Of a DNA stretch of 17,755 nt, positions 14,876-17,755 are shown piece after piece (position 1 is the first letter of the stretch; every line of letters begins with the position of its first letter). The DNA is from JAZDMK01 sp043800975 (GTDB lineage Bacteria > Bacteroidota > Bacteroidia > Bacteroidales > JAHJDW01): contig JAZDMK010000208.1 in assembly GCA_043800975.1 (NCBI GenBank), positions 1-17,755 on the forward strand, given 5' to 3'. The translations under genes were made by a program, and so were the position numbers. The notes below the pieces were generated by a model. The model worked only from the letters and a program-made list of their open reading frames with translations, ran no database searches and was not told where the DNA came from.

Positions 14876-14886
14876 TTTTCTTTCTG

Positions 14887-15762
14887 TCAAAATATTTTCC
14901 ACCATTTCTTCTCGTCCATTTCTTTGTCCAAGTGCTTGTCCAAAGTAAGCGTTTTAATTTTTGTCAAGAATTTATAATTGTCAGGCAAATGTTTGATTGG
15001 ATTGGAATAAAAATTTAGGTCGTTTAAATTCATTTCTGCCAACCATTCGGGAATTGCTTCAAACTCGTTACTCCATAAAGTCAATTCTTTCAGGTTAGAG
15101 CAACCCGTCAACTCGTAAGGCAATGATTTAAGTTTGTTGTTGCCTAAATGTATATATTGCAATTTTTTTAGTTGACCGATTTCTTTAGGTAATTCTTTTA
15201 TTTGATTTCTTCCGTTTTCATAATTACCGATTTTCAATACTCTCAAACTATTCAGTTGTCCAATTACAGATGGAAGTTCTGTTATGAAGTTGTTATACAA
15301 ATGAAGTTCTTCTATGTCTTTAAGTTTTCCGATTTGATTTGGAAGAACCTTAATTATGCAATTGTCAGCACTTAAAAATTTAAGTTTTTTCAATTTAGAA
15401 ATGCCGTCTGGTAATTGCTCAATTTTACAATTGTCAAGTTTTAGCGTTTCAAGATTGTCAAGTTGAAAAATACAGTCTGGAAGTTCTGTCAGTTTTGTTG
15501 AGCTAACGTCTAAATATTTGAGGCTTATTAATTGTCCTAAAGTTGACGGCAGACTTTTTAAAGCAGTTCTTGAAAGGTCTAAATATTCAAGATTTTTGAG
15601 GGCTGAAATCTCGTCTGGAATCGTTTCAAATAAATTCGGATTTAACCAAACGTCCCAAGAACCAGTATTTGTCGAAAGGTCAAGCCAGACAACATCTGTC
15701 TGTCTGAGAATTTCTGTCGGAAATGTTTTTAAGTCTTTTGAAGTATAGTCAAGTTCTTTCAC
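14887..15762 (-). CDS. Cytoplasmic leucine-rich-repeat protein
   Basis: 291 residues, no signal peptide or membrane helix. About ten leucine-rich repeats fill residues 40-262, of the form LxxLxxLxLxxNxIxxLPxxI. The Pro of each [LI]P falls at 49, 72, 95, 118, 141 and 164, an exact 23-residue period, then at 192 (a 5-residue insertion, YENGRNQI), 215, 238 and 260. The period and LPxxIGQL pattern match plant/bacterial 'small GTPase-regulating' style LRRs, but no Roc-COR or kinase domain is attached. A basic tail ends KKWWKIF. The start is GTG 15760-15762: an in-frame TAA lies four codons upstream and no ATG is available. Probably a protein-interaction module; partner unknown. It lies between the DUF4293 gene and element B, and no promoter was identified. 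Confidence 0.85.
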   Translation of the reverse strand: MKELDYTSKDLKTFPTEILRQTDVVWLDLSTNTGSWDVWLNPNLFETIPDEISALKNLEYLDLSRTALKSLPSTLGQLISLKYLDVSSTKLTELPDCIFQLDNLETLKLDNCKIEQLPDGISKLKKLKFLSADNCIIKVLPNQIGKLKDIEELHLYNNFITELPSVIGQLNSLRVLKIGNYENGRNQIKELPKEIGQLKKLQYIHLGNNKLKSLPYELTGCSNLKELTLWSNEFEAIPEWLAEMNLNDLNFYSNPIKHLPDNYKFLTKIKTLTLDKHLDKEMDEKKWWKIF

Positions 15763-15907
15763 TGTCGTCTTTTAAAGTTGTCCATAACTTGTTTCTCGCT
15801 TCATCTTTGTGGTGACCTATTCACTGTTTTTATGTAGACCCACCCGTGCTGGTCGGGCAGACAGCACACCTTATTTCCACACTATTCTATACAAATGTAT
15901 AACAGAG
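15763..15907. other. Spacer between LRR gene and DUF4293 gene, possible fourth element end
   Basis: No ORF. On the minus strand GTTATGGACAAC (15788-15777) stands just before the LRR start and resembles GTTATCGGCAAC at the end of element A. A GC-rich block with GTGCTG/CAGCAC inverted repeats lies at about 15847-15868, and the palindromic TATACAAATGTATA at 15888-15901. These could be remains of another attC-like element at the junction with backbone DNA. Confidence 0.35.
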
Positions 15908-16354
15908 TCACCTGATCCTGTCCACCGCTCTCACCTTCTCCTCATCCTTCCGTATCGCCCGTGTTGCCATAAAAACAAGTAAAAACGAAACGGCCGGGAA
16001 AATAATACCGTAGCTGTATGCCGGTGTGGTTCCCATCGGCGTGTTGAAAATTAAATCGGGATAAACAAAAATCAAAAGTACAAGTTCAATAAAAAGAAGA
16101 ATGAAAAGAATTTTGCAAAGCATAAGCTGTTTCATCCTGCTTTTATAAAGGAATATTATAATGAGTGCCAGCAGTGCAGATATTCCGGCAATAGCAGCCA
16201 GGGGAATAGAATTGATAAATTCGCCGGTTAAGCGCGAAATGCCAAGTATTGAATAAACAGAGCCATCCTCATACAATCCCATCGGCAGGAAAAATGAAAG
16301 CGTGCTGAAAACGGCAATCAGCAAAAGGTAGATCGATTGTATTCTTTGTATCAT
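15908..16354 (-). CDS. DUF4293 family inner-membrane protein
   Basis: 148 residues from ATG 16354, the start that gives the family's usual opening MIQRIQSIYLLL. The open frame continues upstream to 16474, but a -7-like box lies inside that extension. Four hydrophobic segments are predicted: about 5-24, 46-67, 75-95 and 107-128 (GIIFPAVSFLLVFMATRAI), with a basic cytoplasmic tail (RKDEEKVRAVDRIR). Members of this uncharacterised Bacteroidota family are commonly next to rho, and here too the gene is divergent from rho, which marks this end of the window as conserved backbone. Molecular function is unknown. Confidence 0.88.
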   Translation of the reverse strand: MIQRIQSIYLLLIAVFSTLSFFLPMGLYEDGSVYSILGISRLTGEFINSIPLAAIAGISALLALIIIFLYKSRMKQLMLCKILFILLFIELVLLIFVYPDLIFNTPMGTTPAYSYGIIFPAVSFLLVFMATRAIRKDEEKVRAVDRIR

Positions 16355-16370
16355 AAGAAATGTGTTTGTG

Positions 16371-16378
16371 CAAAAATA
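16371..16378 (-). promoter_or_regulatory. -7 box (TATTTTTG) of the DUF4293 gene
   Basis: TATTTTTG on the minus strand fits TAnnTTTG and ends 16 nt before ATG 16354. No TTTG was found at the standard 19-21 nt spacing, so this is half a promoter by sequence. Its position supports the shorter start. Confidence 0.45.
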
Positions 16379-16502
16379 ATGATTTTCAAATCGCTGCCCT
16401 TCTTTGATTTCTTTAAATTTATGGTAAAAACCAGTTTCTCTGTAAAAATAGCCGATAGCATAGTTTTTTTTCAAAAAAAAAGCTTGTTTTAAAAAAAAGG
16501 TG

Positions 16503-16510
16503 TATTTTTG
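16503..16510 (+). promoter_or_regulatory. -7 box (TATTTTTG) of rho
   Basis: TATTTTTG fits the TAnnTTTG consensus and lies in the divergent gap, giving rho a leader of roughly 120 nt. A partial upstream box (CTTG at 16483, 16 nt away) is not at standard spacing. Confidence 0.5.
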
Positions 16511-16521
16511 AGTTCTGATTT

Positions 16522-16546
16522 AAGAAATACGTATCCGTATTTTCTT
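16522..16546 (+). promoter_or_regulatory. Hairpin in the rho leader
   Basis: AAGAAATACG (16522-16531) pairs with CGTATTTTCTT (16536-16546) over a TATC loop, with one bulged T. It would form at the start of the rho mRNA leader, 12 nt after the -7 box. It could stabilise the RNA or act in autoregulation of rho, or it could be an operator dyad. Confidence 0.45.
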
Positions 16547-16552
16547 CAAGCA

Positions 16553-16612
16553 ATGGATAATTTGAAGGGGATTTTTTCTGATCTGCAGAGAGATTTTCAA
16601 TTAATTTTTTAA
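16553..16612 (+). CDS. Candidate 19-aa leader peptide upstream of rho
   Basis: ATG 16553 to TAA 16610-16612 encodes a 19-residue peptide beginning MDNLKGIFSDL, lying between the leader hairpin and the rho start 26 nt downstream. E. coli rho also has a leader with a short ORF (rhoL), but no sequence relation is claimed. The frame is short enough to be chance. Confidence 0.25.
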   Translation: MDNLKGIFSDLQRDFQLIF

Positions 16613-16638
16613 AGAGAAAAACAAACCAATTTTTTTAT

Positions 16639-17755
16639 ATGTACGATATTATTGAGCTGAATGCAAAGCTTCTGCCCGAATTGAAGGAGATCGCAAAATC
16701 GATGGATGTGCAGAAGTACGAGGCGTTGAAAAAACAAGAAATTATTTATGCCATTCTGGATGCACAGGCTGCCAATCCCGGCACGCCTATGCCCGTTTCT
16801 GAAAAGCGACATGACAACAAAAACCAAAGGCAACGCAAACCTTTTAAAAAGGAGCCTCAAAAAATTAAAATTATGAACGAAGAAACTACAGACATCAAGG
16901 ATGATTCTTTTCTTGCTGAAAATCTTCATACGCCGCAGGAAGAAATTATTGTTCCTCCTGTAAGCGAAGAAAAAAGTTTTACAGGTGAACTCTGGCCCGT
17001 CACTGAGCCCGTGGTTGCCGAAGAAACGAATGTTAATTCTGAAGTAGTTCCTGTTGAAAATCAATCCGAAAATAACACAGCTCCTCAGCAGGATATTCCG
17101 CTGGAAATTGTAAATCCTTTTGGAGATGTGGTCGACAAAGTTGTTCCTGCCGAAAATCAGGAAAACCAGAATGCAGAACGCCAGCAAAAGGAACCTTATA
17201 AACCCAAGTACATCGAACGCAAGGACAGGGAAAAAGACAAAGAGCCCGCTCCAAATGGCGTTGAAAATGAAGTTCTGGTAAATACCGAAGGTGTGCTCGA
17301 AATCATGCCCGATGGCTTTGGTTTCTTACGTTCCTCCGATTACAATTATCTCAATTCACCGGATGATATTTATGTTTCCCAGTCGCAGATCAAATTGTTT
17401 TCTCTGAAAACAGGGGATACTGTTAACGGACAGATACGCCCGCCCAAAGAAGGAGAGAAGTATTTTCCGCTGGTGAAAGTAGATACTATTAATAATGTGT
17501 CGCCTGCGCAAAATCGCGACCGTATTCCTTTCGATTTTCTAACACCCATGTTCCCGATTGAGAAATTCAATCTGACCGGGCATCCCGAAGATGATGTATG
17601 CACACGTCTGATTGATTTGTTCACACCCATCGGAAAAGGCCAGCGCGCGCTGATTGTTGCCCAGCCTAAGACAGGGAAAACAACATTGCTGAAAAAAATT
17701 GCCAATGCTATTTCATGGAACAATCACGAAGCAAACATAAACATAATTCTCATCA
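16639..17755 (+). CDS. rho: Transcription termination factor Rho, 3' partial
   Basis: 372 codons are visible before the window ends. The N-terminal Rho helical domain (about 5-50: LPELKEIAKSMDVQKYEALK, then KQEIIYAIL) is followed by an acidic, low-complexity insertion of about 150 residues rich in Glu, Asn, Pro and Val (about 55-205), as is usual in Bacteroidota Rho and absent from E. coli Rho. Next is the RNA-binding cold-shock-like domain (about 213-290: GVLEIMPDGFGFLRSSDYNY, DDIYVSQSQIKLF, VNGQIRPPKEGEKYF) and the start of the ATPase domain with Walker A QPKTGKTT (342-349). Rho is an RNA-dependent hexameric helicase that ends transcription. ATG 16639 follows a T-rich stretch without a Shine-Dalgarno sequence. 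The gene is divergent from the DUF4293 gene. Confidence 0.95.
   Translation, partial: MYDIIELNAKLLPELKEIAKSMDVQKYEALKKQEIIYAILDAQAANPGTPMPVSEKRHDNKNQRQRKPFKKEPQKIKIMNEETTDIKDDSFLAENLHTPQEEIIVPPVSEEKSFTGELWPVTEPVVAEETNVNSEVVPVENQSENNTAPQQDIPLEIVNPFGDVVDKVVPAENQENQNAERQQKEPYKPKYIERKDREKDKEPAPNGVENEVLVNTEGVLEIMPDGFGFLRSSDYNYLNSPDDIYVSQSQIKLFSLKTGDTVNGQIRPPKEGEKYFPLVKVDTINNVSPAQNRDRIPFDFLTPMFPIEKFNLTGHPEDDVCTRLIDLFTPIGKGQRALIVAQPKTGKTTLLKKIANAISWNNHEANINIILI

Noticed and set aside
14720..14905. 61-codon minus-strand frame across element B
   Set aside because: It lies over the palindromic arms and overlaps the end of the LRR gene; composition is explained by the inverted repeat.
15888..15901. TATACAAATGTATA as an operator or terminator
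   Set aside because: Short AT-rich palindrome without a T tract; chance occurrence is likely.
16355..16474. 40-residue N-terminal extension of the DUF4293 protein
   Set aside because: The family starts at MIQRIQS, and a -7-like promoter box lies within the extension.
16609..17187. 192-codon minus-strand frame opposite rho
   Set aside because: Antisense to the clear Rho reading frame; Phe/Leu/Asn-rich composition mirrors the acidic insertion of Rho.

Overview
The window reads as chromosomal DNA of a free-living or environmental member of the Bacteroidota. The evidence is type IX secretion system (T9SS) C-terminal sorting domains on three coding regions (one decayed), a giant SprB-repeat protein, a DUF6089-type outer-membrane protein, a DUF4293 gene divergent from rho, a Rho with the long acidic N-terminal insertion usual in this phylum, and promoters of the form TTTG-N21-TAnnTTTG. 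No tRNA, rRNA, CRISPR array or intact transposase was seen.

Layout, left to right. (1) 1-518: 3' part of a NarL/LuxR-type response regulator. (2) 516-809: an array of about 13-14 degenerate units with an exact 21-bp period, lying just before (3) 865-1617, a conserved Bacteroidota protein of unknown function. (4) 1618-1993: AT-rich spacer holding two tandem candidate small membrane-protein ORFs. (5) 1994-2254: small hypothetical protein. (6) 2306-3256: DUF6089-like outer-membrane protein. (7) 3450-4020: wreck of a T9SS-sorted protein with frameshifts and a nonsense codon. (8) 4206-11852: 2548-residue secreted protein made of a choice-of-anchor L domain, a Calx-beta-like domain, one SprB-like unit, a proprotein-convertase P-like domain, 24 tandem SprB-like units and a sorting domain, closed by a strong intrinsic terminator.

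(9) 11906-15907 differs in character: every gene is on the minus strand, the DNA is visibly more AT-rich than the adhesin gene, and three blocks (LRR protein; four-TM protein plus membrane-tethered LuxR regulator; T9SS-exported TIM-barrel protein) are each followed by a 120-160 bp imperfect-palindrome element. Two of these elements are clearly related in sequence and orientation. This resembles an integron-type cassette array with attC-like sites, although no integrase lies in the window. (10) 15908-17755: backbone again, with the DUF4293 gene (-) divergent from rho (+), which runs off the right edge. The rho leader has a hairpin and a 19-codon ORF.

Likely biology: the left part is a surface and secretion region centred on a very long adhesin-like protein. 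The right part looks like a cassette insertion beside a conserved housekeeping pair. The strongest candidates for something undescribed are the 21-bp array and the palindrome-bounded cassettes. All family assignments come from reading translated sequence without database searches.
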